Shown here one piece after another: positions 16,202 through 24,650 of a stretch of 64,000 nucleotides of DNA. This DNA is from Paraliobacillus salinarum. GTDB lineage: Bacteria > Bacillota > Bacilli > Bacillales > Amphibacillaceae. Location of the stretch: contig NZ_JACEFA010000006.1 of the NCBI RefSeq assembly GCF_014083865.1, positions 1 through 64,000 on the forward strand. The letters run 5' to 3'. The first letter of the stretch is position 1. The number at the start of each line of letters is the position of its first letter. The translations under genes were made by a program, and so were the position numbers. The notes under the pieces are model-generated. The model had not been told where the DNA came from. It made no database searches and saw only the letters and a program-made list of their open reading frames with translations.

Positions 16202-16992
16202 TGAGTGATGTGGATAAAAGGGATTGTATAGATGATCAATTGCTACAGAAAATTTCTAAAGAAGCATATAGTGAAATGCCTAGTGCAGTTTCTGCTAAGG
16301 AACATATGTGGCAAAATATTCAGTCTGAATTAAATGAACAACCAGAGAAAAGAAGCTTTATGTTACTTAACAAAAAAGTGTTAAGTATAGCAAGTTTATT
16401 TATTATTCTTTTGATGGGCTCCCTATTTTTTCATTTAAAGGATGGGGAAGCATTTGGTTGGTTCTCTGATTATTTTGTTCAAAAGCAAGGTGACCAAACA
16501 GAAATTAGCAATCTAGTCTCAGATAAACCAATTGAACAACCACCTACAGAACCACCTTATGATGAAACCTTACAATCAAAAGAGTTGGATCCTATGGATG
16601 AAGAGATGACCTTAGGAGAAGCTGTGAAAGAAGCATCGTTTCACATTGTAACCCCAGATTATGTTCCTAAGGGGTACCAATTGGAGAAAGTCATCCGAAC
16701 CACCTATAAAGGTGCACCATTGGAAAATGTTTTTTTACATTACGCCAACAATGAAAATTCCTTCGTTATTACACAAAGGAAAGTAACTGGTGAATTTTAT
16801 GCAAGTAACATGACTGTTAATAATAATACAGCAAAAGTGGAATCGGTCGATTTAAATGGAGTAGAAGCTACCTTTATTGATTATAAAGATGGTACAACCG
16901 AATTGATTTGGATTAATATGAGAACGGAAATAGATATTTCAGGTGATTTACAAAAAAGCGAATTAATAACAATGGCAAAATCCTTAAAGTAA
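16201..16992 (+). CDS. Probable anti-sigma factor with one membrane helix (DUF4367-like)
   Basis: The 263-residue protein has a cytoplasmic N-terminal part (about 1-58), one membrane helix (about 59-80, VLSIASLFIILLMGSLFF) and a large extracytoplasmic domain with the VTPDYVPKGYQLEKV segment typical of DUF4367. Translational coupling (TAATG overlap) to the ECF sigma gene supports a role as its membrane anti-sigma partner. The N-terminus lacks a clear zinc-binding HxxxCxxC motif, so it is not a ZAS-type anti-sigma. Proteolysis or ligand binding outside the cell may release the sigma factor; this is inference. Confidence 0.75.
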   Translation: MSDVDKRDCIDDQLLQKISKEAYSEMPSAVSAKEHMWQNIQSELNEQPEKRSFMLLNKKVLSIASLFIILLMGSLFFHLKDGEAFGWFSDYFVQKQGDQTEISNLVSDKPIEQPPTEPPYDETLQSKELDPMDEEMTLGEAVKEASFHIVTPDYVPKGYQLEKVIRTTYKGAPLENVFLHYANNENSFVITQRKVTGEFYASNMTVNNNTAKVESVDLNGVEATFIDYKDGTTELIWINMRTEIDISGDLQKSELITMAKSLK

Positions 16993-17010
16993 AAAAACCT
17001 TTTGAAAACG

Positions 17011-17044
17011 CCCTTTAAGTTAGAAAGACCTAACTTTGTAAGGG
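17011..17044 (+). terminator. Hairpin after the sigma/anti-sigma operon, abutting the IS3 element
   Basis: CCCTT-AAGTTAG pairs with CTAACTT-AAGGG. The IS3 element begins two bases later, so the T-tract that would complete a terminator has probably been displaced by the insertion. Confidence 0.5.
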
Positions 17045-17082
17045 TTGAACTGTACCCTCAAAAGTGGACAGTTTAAAAAAAG

Positions 17083-17922
17083 CTAGGCAGCTAAAAGGTG
17101 ATCTCGATACTGATTCGGGGTCATCTTTTTTAATGTCCATTGATATCTTGATATATTATAATTTATCACATATTCATTGATAAGCGACTTTAAATCTTTA
17201 ATGGATTGACAACTTTTAATATCTACTTCATCTTTCAAATGACCAAAGAAGGATTCCATGGGTGCATTATCCCAACAGTTCCCCTTCCGGGACATGGATT
17301 GTGTAAATCCTTGTTCTTTAATTTCTTTTTGAAATGCTGGGTGCGTGTAATGAAACCCTTGATCTGAGTGGAAGTAACTTATAGGTGGAACTTCAAAGCC
17401 ACGCTCGAATAAATGAGCTAATGTATTATAAACTAACTCCATTTTTAACGAAGTTGAGACATAGTGAGCTAATATTTCATGAGTGGTCGCATCTTTAATA
17501 GCTGAGAGATAAGCCACATGACCTTTTCCATAATATAAGTAAGTAATATCGGTTAATAGTACCTTGCCAGGCTGACCTTGATCGAATTCCCGATTAACTA
17601 AATTATCACATGTCTTATGTTCTTGTGTGGCCTGAGCCATTTTCTTATATGGATTAGCTTGTCTAACTTTCGCTACTAATCCATATTTCCTCATTAGCCT
17701 ACGAATTTTCTTTAAGTTCATGATAACACCTTGCTCATTTTCCAATATCATGCGAACCGTTTGAGCCCCAGCCTTACCATTTTTTATAAGAAATACTTGC
17801 TCAATCAACTGGAAGTCTTGTTCATCTTGTCTTTCAGACTCTCTTCTGTAATCCTCGTTACTTAGCCACTTATAATAACCACTCTTACTTACACTAGCTA
17901 AGTTACACAAATGAGTTGTCAC
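17083..17922 (-). CDS. IS3-family transposase OrfB (IS150-like)
   Basis: The 279-residue frame (from a GTG at 17922) carries the DDE catalytic domain: LLTDITYLYYG (first Asp, about 143), YFHSDQGFHYTH (second Asp, about 206) and NAPMESFFGHLKDE (Glu, about 240). The HTH_21-type N-terminus (VSKSGYYKWL) is present. The open frame continues upstream of the GTG and overlaps the end of OrfA in the -1 frame, so the active enzyme is probably an OrfAB fusion made by frameshifting. No disruption is seen. Confidence 0.88.
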   Translation of the reverse strand: MTTHLCNLASVSKSGYYKWLSNEDYRRESERQDEQDFQLIEQVFLIKNGKAGAQTVRMILENEQGVIMNLKKIRRLMRKYGLVAKVRQANPYKKMAQATQEHKTCDNLVNREFDQGQPGKVLLTDITYLYYGKGHVAYLSAIKDATTHEILAHYVSTSLKMELVYNTLAHLFERGFEVPPISYFHSDQGFHYTHPAFQKEIKEQGFTQSMSRKGNCWDNAPMESFFGHLKDEVDIKSCQSIKDLKSLINEYVINYNISRYQWTLKKMTPNQYRDHLLAA

Positions 17923-17981
17923 ACCTTTTAGTTGATAGCTCCGTATGGTCCGTTCAATGATTTCATATTTTTCACAAGGTT

Positions 17982-18419
17982 TTAACGTTTCTTCTTCATC
18001 GCCTGCCTTTCGAGTTCGTCTAGCTTTTTTAGAAAGTCATTTTCAGCTTCCAAGTATTTAATTCTCGCTTCTGCTTTCTTAAGTTGTTGATCAGGAGTTA
18101 ATTCTTTTTGAGATGGACGGCCTGTTGATCCTTTACCTCTACGCTCAACTAAAAATCCTTCTTCACCATACTTTTCGTAAGTATTACGCCATCGTTTGAG
18201 ACACTCTTTAGGCTTTTTATAGCCTATGACCTTAAGGTCAAATCCATTATCAATAAATATTTGTTGAGGGCCTTTGCCTTCCAAATGTTCTTTTGTGGCT
18301 TGAATTTTAAATTGAGAGTTATAGGTAATTGAACGATCAGAAACTTTATCAACATTTGGGTTTTGTTCAAGTAGATCCATTTGTTTCGCATTAAAAATTG
18401 TTTTACTCATGTTAAACAC
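17982..18419 (-). CDS. IS3-family transposase OrfA
   Basis: The 145-residue protein has helix-turn-helix segments (about 20-105) and a C-terminal leucine-rich coiled coil (LKKAEARIKYLEAENDFLKKLDELE) that usually mediates multimerisation. It begins at the ATG at 18419 after AAAGGAG. It ends in AMKKKR and a TAA at 17982; the overlapping -1 frame leads into OrfB. The usual A6G slippery heptamer is not present at this point; an AAGAAGAAA run is. Confidence 0.85.
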   Translation of the reverse strand: MFNMSKTIFNAKQMDLLEQNPNVDKVSDRSITYNSQFKIQATKEHLEGKGPQQIFIDNGFDLKVIGYKKPKECLKRWRNTYEKYGEEGFLVERRGKGSTGRPSQKELTPDQQLKKAEARIKYLEAENDFLKKLDELERQAMKKKR

Positions 18420-18443
18420 TCCTTTAAAGTGAACCTTATACTA

Positions 18444-18568
18444 GCAGTGGAAATACACGAGACTCCTACGGGAACAGCGCGAGCTGAAAATCACCCAAAG
18501 TGAACGTAAGTGAACTTTGGGAAGTTGAAGCCGTGCCCGTGGAAAGCGAAGTGTATTTCCGCTGCGGC
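18444..18568 (+). repeat. Structured repeat, copy B: MITE-like, inserted inside the IS3 element
   Basis: The 125-bp element has terminal inverted repeats GCAGTGGAAATACAC (18444-18458) and GTGTATTTCCGCTGC (18551-18565), and is flanked by direct repeats ATACTA (18438-18443 and 18569-18574). Inside are GAGACTCCTACGGGAACAGC, a stem formed by CCCAAAGT and ACTTTGGG, and GCCGTGCCC. The shared blocks identify it with the truncated copy at 127-226. It lies in the leader of OrfA and codes for no protein. The TIRs plus direct repeats indicate that it moved into the IS as a unit. Confidence 0.8.
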
Positions 18569-18722
18569 ATACTAATTACTTCTTTTGATAAAACGTACTA
18601 GTTATTATTAATTTCATTATAACAGTAAGATTTAAATAACATAATAAACCCCAGCCAGGGACTTTTATTAATTAGTCCACTAACTGGGGTATAGTTCAGG
18701 TGTAACCAAAAGGTTTTTTTAT

Positions 18723-19157
18723 TTACCTAAAGTCTATTGTGCTTGAGTAGGTAATATCACTTTCGTATATGCCGTTATTTTCAATAAAGTGGACAATTTT
18801 GACCCGGTAAAAGGCTCCGCGCTGTAATTGGAAGCTGGTTGTTTTATTAATCGAAGAAGTGTTCTGATTAATATATTCTCTACTTTGAGAGGTGTTCACC
18901 CAGCTAGTCTGTTTTTGTTGCAAATAAATTCGCAATCCAATTTTATCAACAGTTTTTGTACTGTTTAAGCTGCTTCTGGAGTAAAGTGTTGATCCTGAAA
19001 CACTCACATTGTTCGTTGTGTTTTTTATGTTATTTAATGCTTGTATATTTACTGTAATGTCATTGGTGGGCGGAACACTTTCATTGGCATGTGCAATAGT
19101 AGTTGGTAGCAGAAAACCAATTAGAAATATACCGATAACTCCTACCTTTTTGATCAC
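18723..19157 (-). CDS. Secreted protein of unknown function (DUF6147-like)
   Basis: The 144-residue protein has a clear signal peptide (basic MIKK, hydrophobic VGVIGIFLIGFLLPTTI, then AHA-N cleavage near residue 24). The mature part is rich in Asn, Ser and Thr and looks like a small beta protein, with RGAFYRVKIVHFIENNG near the C-terminus. It resembles small secreted proteins of Bacillaceae that I recall as DUF6147, with low certainty. The start is GTG after AGGAGGGG. The AACC-AAAA-GGTTTTTTT sequence at 18704-18720 may serve as a weak terminator shared with the other side. Confidence 0.7.
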   Translation of the reverse strand: MIKKVGVIGIFLIGFLLPTTIAHANESVPPTNDITVNIQALNNIKNTTNNVSVSGSTLYSRSSLNSTKTVDKIGLRIYLQQKQTSWVNTSQSREYINQNTSSINKTTSFQLQRGAFYRVKIVHFIENNGIYESDITYSSTIDFR

Positions 19158-19281
19158 TGTAATCCCCTCCTGTTTTTAATCTGATTACTAATAAGACAGT
19201 TATCAGACTAAAAACGTTCCCAAATAGAGGGATTTTTTTAAAAATGTTTTCTATTGTATTCAAAATAATTACTTTTAATGG

Positions 19282-20514
19282 TTATGACTGTTGTTCAAAT
19301 AAACGTGCAATCTCTACAATCGTTTGTGTAGACTTTTCCATATTGTCTACAGAGACATATTCATATTTCCCATGAAAATTCTCTCCGCCAGTAAATAAGT
19401 TTGGTGTAGGTAAGCCTTTAAAAGATAATTGTGATCCATCCGTTCCGCCACGAATGGGCTGAATGATCGGTTCTATTTCTAAGTTTTTCATTGCTTTTGA
19501 GGCAATGTCAACTATTTTGCGAACAGGCTCAATTTTTTCTTTCATATTGTAGTATTGATCCTTCATTTCTAAAGAAATAGCATCTGATCCGTACTTTTTA
19601 TTGAAATCTAAAACTAGCTTTTCAATAAAAGATTTCTTTTCATCAAACTTTTCTCTGTCATGATCTCTAATAATGTAATAAAGTTGTGCTGACTCTACGT
19701 CACCCTCCATGGAAAGTAAGTGATAGAACCCTTCATATCCTTCAGTGAACTCTGGCGCTTGATCAGCGGGTATACGATCATGAAATGTCATAGCTAATTT
19801 AACCGCGTGCACCATTTTATTTTTAGCTGTGCCAGGGTGAACATTATTACCCTTAAAAATAATTTTTGCAGCGGCGGCATTGAAGCTTTCATACTGTAAT
19901 TCTCCTAATGGTCCGCCATCCACAGTATAAGCAAAGTCTGCATTAAACCTTTCCACATCAAATTTGTGAGGGCCACGACCAATTTCTTCATCTGGTGTAA
20001 AAGAAACTTTGATGTCCCCATGTTTTATTTCGGGATGAGTGAAAAGATAATGCATGGCAGTCATGATTTCTGCAATGCCTGCTTTATTATCCGCTCCAAG
20101 TAAAGTTGTCCCATCCGTTGTAATTAAAGTATGCCCTTTGTATTGATGTAACTCTGGGTAGTCTTGTACTTTTAATATAATAGATTGTTCCTGATTTAAA
20201 ATAATATCATTACCATCATAATCTTGAATCAGTTGTGGCTTAACATTTTTTCCGGTGAAGTCCGTTGCTGTGTCAAGGTGTGCTAAAAATCCAATAGTAG
20301 GTACCGTTTTATCGGTGTTAGATGGCAGTGTTGCCATCAGATAGCAGTGCTCATCTATTTTCACATCTTGTAAGCCGATAGCTTTTAGTTCTTTCTCAAG
20401 CATATGCGCTAAGGTCCATTGTCCTTCTGTAGATGGACAAGTTGTATTTAGTTCATTAGATTGTGTGTCAATTTGTACATATGAGGTAAAACGATCAATT
20501 ATCTCTTGCTTCAT
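19282..20514 (-). CDS. pepT: Peptidase T (tripeptidase)
   Basis: The 410-residue zinc aminotripeptidase of family M20 removes N-terminal residues from tripeptides in the cytoplasm. Seen: the first metal His and Asp region [12 protein letters not shown] (about 76-87), [15 protein letters not shown] (metal-bridging Asp, about 138-152), [15 protein letters not shown] (catalytic Glu pair, about 173) and the C-terminal FHGKYEYV metal His. Length agrees with the family. It lies between the secreted protein and the cobalamin-binding regulator; no functional link is evident. Confidence 0.92.
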   Translation of the reverse strand: MKQEIIDRFTSYVQIDTQSNELNTTCPSTEGQWTLAHMLEKELKAIGLQDVKIDEHCYLMATLPSNTDKTVPTIGFLAHLDTATDFTGKNVKPQLIQDYDGNDIILNQEQSIILKVQDYPELHQYKGHTLITTDGTTLLGADNKAGIAEIMTAMHYLFTHPEIKHGDIKVSFTPDEEIGRGPHKFDVERFNADFAYTVDGGPLGELQYESFNAAAAKIIFKGNNVHPGTAKNKMVHAVKLAMTFHDRIPADQAPEFTEGYEGFYHLLSMEGDVESAQLYYIIRDHDREKFDEKKSFIEKLVLDFNKKYGSDAISLEMKDQYYNMKEKIEPVRKIVDIASKAMKNLEIEPIIQPIRGGTDGSQLSFKGLPTPNLFTGGENFHGKYEYVSVDNMEKSTQTIVEIARLFEQQS

Positions 20515-20565
20515 GATTTACTCATCTCCAATAGGTTAAAGTATATTCATTTTAGCATAGGCTAG

Positions 20566-21468
20566 CTAAATGTAAGAACTACTTTTCTTATGATTTGATT
20601 GCTCTAGCCAAGTGTTCCAGTCATCCATATCTCCAGAAATGACGTATTTTTTAAATTCATTACAGACTTTTTCGGCCGCATAACCTCCGATGACAAAATT
20701 CAATTCAGGCTTTTGTGTAGAAAGTAGATCAATAAATGCTTCCAATCCACACACATGTTCCTCCATTGTTACACTAAAACAAATTAAATCGATATGATTT
20801 GCCTCGATTAATGGAATTAAATTCTCTACTGGTGTATTTTCGCCAATAAATAATACATCGATGCCTCTTTTCTGCAGGAAAAAAGAAAACAATAATAGTC
20901 CTATATCATGAAGCTCTTGCGGAGGGCAGATAGCAAGTGCTTTAGGGTGCGTTTTTGCATGTTCAAAGGATTGAAGAGACAGCATGATTTTTTGTTTAAT
21001 GAATTGACTAATGAAATGCTCCTGAGTAACAATTAAGTTCCCTTTTTCCCATTCATCGCCTACTTTTCTTAACAAAGGAATACATACTTGGTGAAAAACC
21101 TCTTCTGCATCGGTTGTATCTAATATTGTATTTAGGAAATGGGCAGCTTCAGCAGTTTGATAATTTAGTAGTGCTTCAAACACATTATCTATAGTCTGTG
21201 TGAAATGTGATTGGTTTGAAGGAGATAGACGACCATTGTTTTTTTTCATTTTTAACGATTTCAACATGGCCATTGCCTGTTGAACCGAAATTTCATGCTG
21301 TTTTTTATATTGATTAACTAAAAGAAGATCATTGATGTTTTCTTCTGTGTAAATTCGTGTACCACCTTTTGTTCTTTCTGGAATTACTACTCCATAGCGA
21401 TGCTCCCATGCTCTTAGTGTGATAGGAGTTATTCCTACTAATTCAGCAGCTTTTTTAATGCCGTACAT
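20566..21468 (-). CDS. CarH/LitR-type MerR regulator with cobalamin-binding domain (putative light sensor)
   Basis: The protein (300 residues from the ATG at 21468; a longer form starts at 21489 without a ribosome binding site) has a MerR winged helix (KAAELVGITPITLRAWEHRYG, first 26 residues), a helical bundle and a cobalamin-binding Rossmann domain. The W-x9-EH motif (W140, E150-H151) and the ExHxxG motif (ELHDIG, 185-190) define AdoCbl-dependent light receptors such as CarH, which repress carotenoid genes in the dark and release DNA in light. It is divergent from a carotenoid operon. The residue after W140 is Glu; as I recall, the Thermus protein has a His there that coordinates cobalt after illumination, so the photoproduct may differ. 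The start choice is moderately sure. Confidence 0.85.
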   Translation of the reverse strand: MYGIKKAAELVGITPITLRAWEHRYGVVIPERTKGGTRIYTEENINDLLLVNQYKKQHEISVQQAMAMLKSLKMKKNNGRLSPSNQSHFTQTIDNVFEALLNYQTAEAAHFLNTILDTTDAEEVFHQVCIPLLRKVGDEWEKGNLIVTQEHFISQFIKQKIMLSLQSFEHAKTHPKALAICPPQELHDIGLLLFSFFLQKRGIDVLFIGENTPVENLIPLIEANHIDLICFSVTMEEHVCGLEAFIDLLSTQKPELNFVIGGYAAEKVCNEFKKYVISGDMDDWNTWLEQSNHKKSSSYI

Positions 21469-21569
21469 AAAGTTGCTCACTTCCTTCATTTTCTTGTATA
21501 TATTGTAAAAAAGATTTCACACAATAGCAATAAAAAGAGGTTTAACAATTTTGTAACAGGTTATAAATC

Positions 21570-21599
21570 TATACAAAGGTTATACAATTAGTATATAAT
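21570..21599 (+). promoter_or_regulatory. Putative CarH operator: three 7-bp direct repeats with 11-bp period, over the crt promoter
   Basis: TATACAA (21570-21576), TATACAA (21581-21587) and TATATAA (21592-21598) start exactly 11 bp apart. TATAAT at 21594-21599 is the best -10 hexamer for the carotenoid operon, so bound regulator would block polymerase. CarH tetramers are known to bind direct repeats spaced by one helical turn. The region 21489-21666 holds no gene. Confidence 0.65.
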
Positions 21600-21666
21600 T
21601 ATTTACACAATATTGTCACTATTTTATCGATAACTTTTAAGAGTTACTGCATAGGGGGAAATATTT

Positions 21667-23199
21667 ATGAAAAAACAAGTGATTGTTGTTGGAGCGGGAC
21701 CTGGGGGTTTAGCGGCGGCTATGCAGTTAAGCGCAGCTGGATATGATGTGAAGGTGCTCGAGAAGCAGCCTCATATTGGAGGACGCACTTCAAAACTAAC
21801 GGTGGGTGATTACCATTTTGATTTAGGACCCACTTTTTTTATGATGCCACAAATATTGGAAGAAGTGTTTGTCCGATCTGGGCGTAATCTACATGATTAT
21901 GTTGATATGCGAGAAATAGATCCATTATACACATTGAAATTTGGTGATGTATCTTTTTCACCAAGTACAAATAGTTCTGATACCAAAAAAGAAATTAGTC
22001 GTTTATTTCCTGGTAATGAAGAAGGATACGAACGATTTCTACGTATAGAGGGAGAAAAATTTGATCGAGTGAACGCGTTATTAAAACAGCCATTCACTAG
22101 TTTTGCTAACTTCTTTACTAAAGATATGTGGCGCGCATTACCTCGCCTAAACGCATTTGATACGGTGTATGGAAGATTATCCAAATACTTTTCAGATGAA
22201 CGATTAAAATGGGCTTTCTCTTTTCAAGCAAAGTATTTAGGGATGTCTGCATGGGATTGTCCTGGTACATTTACTATTCTATCGTTTTTAGAACATCGAT
22301 TTGGTTTATTCCATCCTATTGGTGGGGTAAATCAGGTTTGTCATGCGATGGCTAAAGTTATAGAAGAACATGGTGGAGAAGTTGTCACCAATGCTGGAGT
22401 AAAGCAAGTATTAGTAAATGACGGAAAAGCAGTAGGTGTACAACTAGAAAATGGCAGTGTGCTCCAAGCGGATGATGTTGTTATTAATGCCGATTTCGGT
22501 TACGCCATGACACATTTATTTGATCAAGACGTATTAAATAAATACAAAAAAGAGCAGTTAGAGAAAAAAGGGTTATCTTTGTCCACTTTCATGCTTTATT
22601 TAGGTGTAGATGGAGAGGTAGATTTACCACATCACATGGTGTTATTTGCTGAGGATTACAAGCAGAATGTTGATGATATTACGAAACAAGGCATAATTTC
22701 AGAAGATGCTTCGATTTATGTCCACAACCCATCACGCATTGATCATACATTAGCTCCAGAGGGAAAATCTGCTCTATATGTACTAATGCCTGTTCCTAAT
22801 TTAGAAGCGGATATAGATTGGAAAGAACAGAAACCGTTGTTACGAGAGAAAATACTAGATCGATTATCTAACGAACCAGCATTATTTGATATCCGTGATA
22901 GAATAGAAGTAGAACAAATTGTTTCCCCGTTAGAGTGGGAACAAAACTATTATGTGTATCGAGGTGCAACTTTTAATCTATCACATACGTTAGATCAGAT
23001 GATGTATTTTAGACCACATAATAAATTTGAGGACGTTGATCATTGCTTCTTAGTTGGAGGAGGAACGCATCCAGGTAGTGGATTACCTACTATTTTTCAA
23101 TCAGCTATCATTAGTGCAGATTTGTTACAGGAACAATATGGTTCAATAAAAGAGCAGTCAGTAGTTCAAGAAGTTGCAGCTGCAAAGGAAGGCTTCTAA
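21667..23199 (+). CDS. CrtN/CrtI-family carotenoid desaturase or oxidase, first of three
   Basis: The 510-residue flavoenzyme has an N-terminal FAD-binding motif VVGAGPGGLAAAMQL (about 6-20), EKQPHIGGRTS (about 36), and a C-terminal FLVGGGTHPGSGLPTIFQSA (about 462), all typical of phytoene or diapophytoene desaturases. It is one of three paralogues in this operon, so the steps are shared: desaturation of diapophytoene, later desaturation and terminal oxidation. Which step this one performs cannot be told from sequence by eye; its pattern is nearer to CrtI-like members than to staphylococcal CrtN. It is the first gene after the putative CarH operator, and its stop overlaps the next start (TAATG). 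Confidence 0.85.
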   Translation: MKKQVIVVGAGPGGLAAAMQLSAAGYDVKVLEKQPHIGGRTSKLTVGDYHFDLGPTFFMMPQILEEVFVRSGRNLHDYVDMREIDPLYTLKFGDVSFSPSTNSSDTKKEISRLFPGNEEGYERFLRIEGEKFDRVNALLKQPFTSFANFFTKDMWRALPRLNAFDTVYGRLSKYFSDERLKWAFSFQAKYLGMSAWDCPGTFTILSFLEHRFGLFHPIGGVNQVCHAMAKVIEEHGGEVVTNAGVKQVLVNDGKAVGVQLENGSVLQADDVVINADFGYAMTHLFDQDVLNKYKKEQLEKKGLSLSTFMLYLGVDGEVDLPHHMVLFAEDYKQNVDDITKQGIISEDASIYVHNPSRIDHTLAPEGKSALYVLMPVPNLEADIDWKEQKPLLREKILDRLSNEPALFDIRDRIEVEQIVSPLEWEQNYYVYRGATFNLSHTLDQMMYFRPHNKFEDVDHCFLVGGGTHPGSGLPTIFQSAIISADLLQEQYGSIKEQSVVQEVAAAKEGF

Positions 23200-24650
23200 T
23201 GAAAACAGCTATTGTTGGTGCGGGTATCGGTGGTTTAACTACGGCATTATTATTAAATAAACAAGGACACCAAGTAACGATCTATGAAAAGGAAAGCTAC
23301 TTGGGCGGAAGATTAACCTTCGAAACAAATGGAGAATATCGAATTGATCAAGGTCCAACGATTGTCCTTTTACCAGAATTGTTATTGGAAATTTTAGATG
23401 AAGCAGGAGTTAGCCGGGATAAAATTGATTTAATCCCTTGTGATCCGCTTTATGATATTCATTATGCAGATGGGACAGTTTATCGGAAGTGGCGTGATCC
23501 TAAACTCCAGAAGGAAGAAATTGAGAGTAAATTCCCGGGTGAGTCTTTTGGCTATCAACGATATATGCGTCAAATGAAAAAAGTATATGAATTTGGGACG
23601 GACGCCTTTCTTTCAAAAATTTTCATCAACAAACGAGGGTTTTTGTCTTTTCAAAATATAAAATTTGTCCTATCTTCACAGTCTTATCAGTATGTTACTA
23701 ATTACCTTTCGACCTTCTTCCAAGATCGACGTTTAATGCATGGTTATGCGCTTCAGACATTGTATATTGGTGGGGCGCCACATCAAGTGCCTGCGCTATA
23801 TGGCTTAATTTCCTACAGTGAACACGCATACGGCATTTGGTATGTAAAAGGTGGTTATGCAAGCTTAGTTCCTGTCTTAGAAGAGATATGCAAAGAGAGA
23901 GGTATTAAGATTTATAAAGAACATCCAGTCGATCAAATCGTGGTTGAACAAGAATCGGTAACAGGTTTGCAGATTAAGGGACAGTTTAAACCTTTTAATC
24001 ATGTTGTTTTTAATGGAGACTACCCAACAATTGATCGTTTGTTGCCTGAAAAATATCATGCGAAAAAGAAATTATCTCCTTCTTCTGGTTGTGTACTTGT
24101 TTATCTAGGAGTAACGAAAAGATATGAACAAAATCTCACCCATCAGTTTTTCTTATCGCAAGACTTTGATGAATACATGAAGCAAGTTGTGAGTGGTGAT
24201 TCTATTCCTACGGATCCTTCTTGTTACGTTTTTAATCCAGTTTCTATTGATCCTGAAGCAGCTCCAAAGGGAAAGAGTGTCCTGTATATGTTAATTCCTG
24301 TCCCAGCATCAATTGATCCAAGTGAAGAAGAGCTTAATAGACTAGTAGATAGTCAAATTGATAGAATAGAGAGAACGAGCTTCGAAGGTTTACGTGAAGA
24401 AATAGAGTGGCAATCAATTCGCACACCAAGGCAAGCAGAATTGGACGGATTATATCTAGGGGGAAGCTTTGGTGTTGCACCAAACATGAATCAGTCTGGT
24501 GGATTTAGACCTCAGATCATTCACCCGAAGATTGCAGGCTTATTTGCAGTCGGTGCCTCTGTTCATCCTGGTGGTGGTGTGCCTATCGTCATGCAAGGTG
24601 CACGTTTATTAGCTCAATATTTCAAAGAAGAGGGGAAACAAACATGTTAG
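23199..24650 (+). CDS. CrtN-like diapophytoene desaturase, second of three
   Basis: The 483-residue flavoenzyme shows IVGAGIGGLTTALLL at the N-terminus, EKESYLGGRL near 32, LQTLYIGGAPHQVPALYGLI near 186, and VGASVHPGGGVPIVMQGA near the C-terminus. The LQTLYIG and GGxP segments are close to staphylococcal CrtN, so it is my best candidate for the enzyme that desaturates 4,4'-diapophytoene. This is inference from resemblance. It is coupled to the genes on both sides: TAATG with the first desaturase and a 7-base overlap with crtM. Confidence 0.82.
   Translation: MKTAIVGAGIGGLTTALLLNKQGHQVTIYEKESYLGGRLTFETNGEYRIDQGPTIVLLPELLLEILDEAGVSRDKIDLIPCDPLYDIHYADGTVYRKWRDPKLQKEEIESKFPGESFGYQRYMRQMKKVYEFGTDAFLSKIFINKRGFLSFQNIKFVLSSQSYQYVTNYLSTFFQDRRLMHGYALQTLYIGGAPHQVPALYGLISYSEHAYGIWYVKGGYASLVPVLEEICKERGIKIYKEHPVDQIVVEQESVTGLQIKGQFKPFNHVVFNGDYPTIDRLLPEKYHAKKKLSPSSGCVLVYLGVTKRYEQNLTHQFFLSQDFDEYMKQVVSGDSIPTDPSCYVFNPVSIDPEAAPKGKSVLYMLIPVPASIDPSEEELNRLVDSQIDRIERTSFEGLREEIEWQSIRTPRQAELDGLYLGGSFGVAPNMNQSGGFRPQIIHPKIAGLFAVGASVHPGGGVPIVMQGARLLAQYFKEEGKQTC

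Larger units (their letters stand above)
17046..18698 (-). mobile_element. IS3-family insertion sequence with 3-bp target duplication
   Basis: The left end TGAACTGTACCCTCAAAAGT (17046 onward) and the right end ...GGGGTATAGTTCA (to 18698) are imperfect inverted repeats beginning TGAACT and ending AGTTCA, with GTGGAC/GTCCAC conserved further in. GGT occurs on both flanks (17043-17045 and 18699-18701), a 3-bp target duplication typical of IS3. Inside are OrfA and OrfB on the minus strand. The element is 1653 bp, longer than usual, because a 125-bp structured repeat is inserted between the right end and OrfA. Confidence 0.85.
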
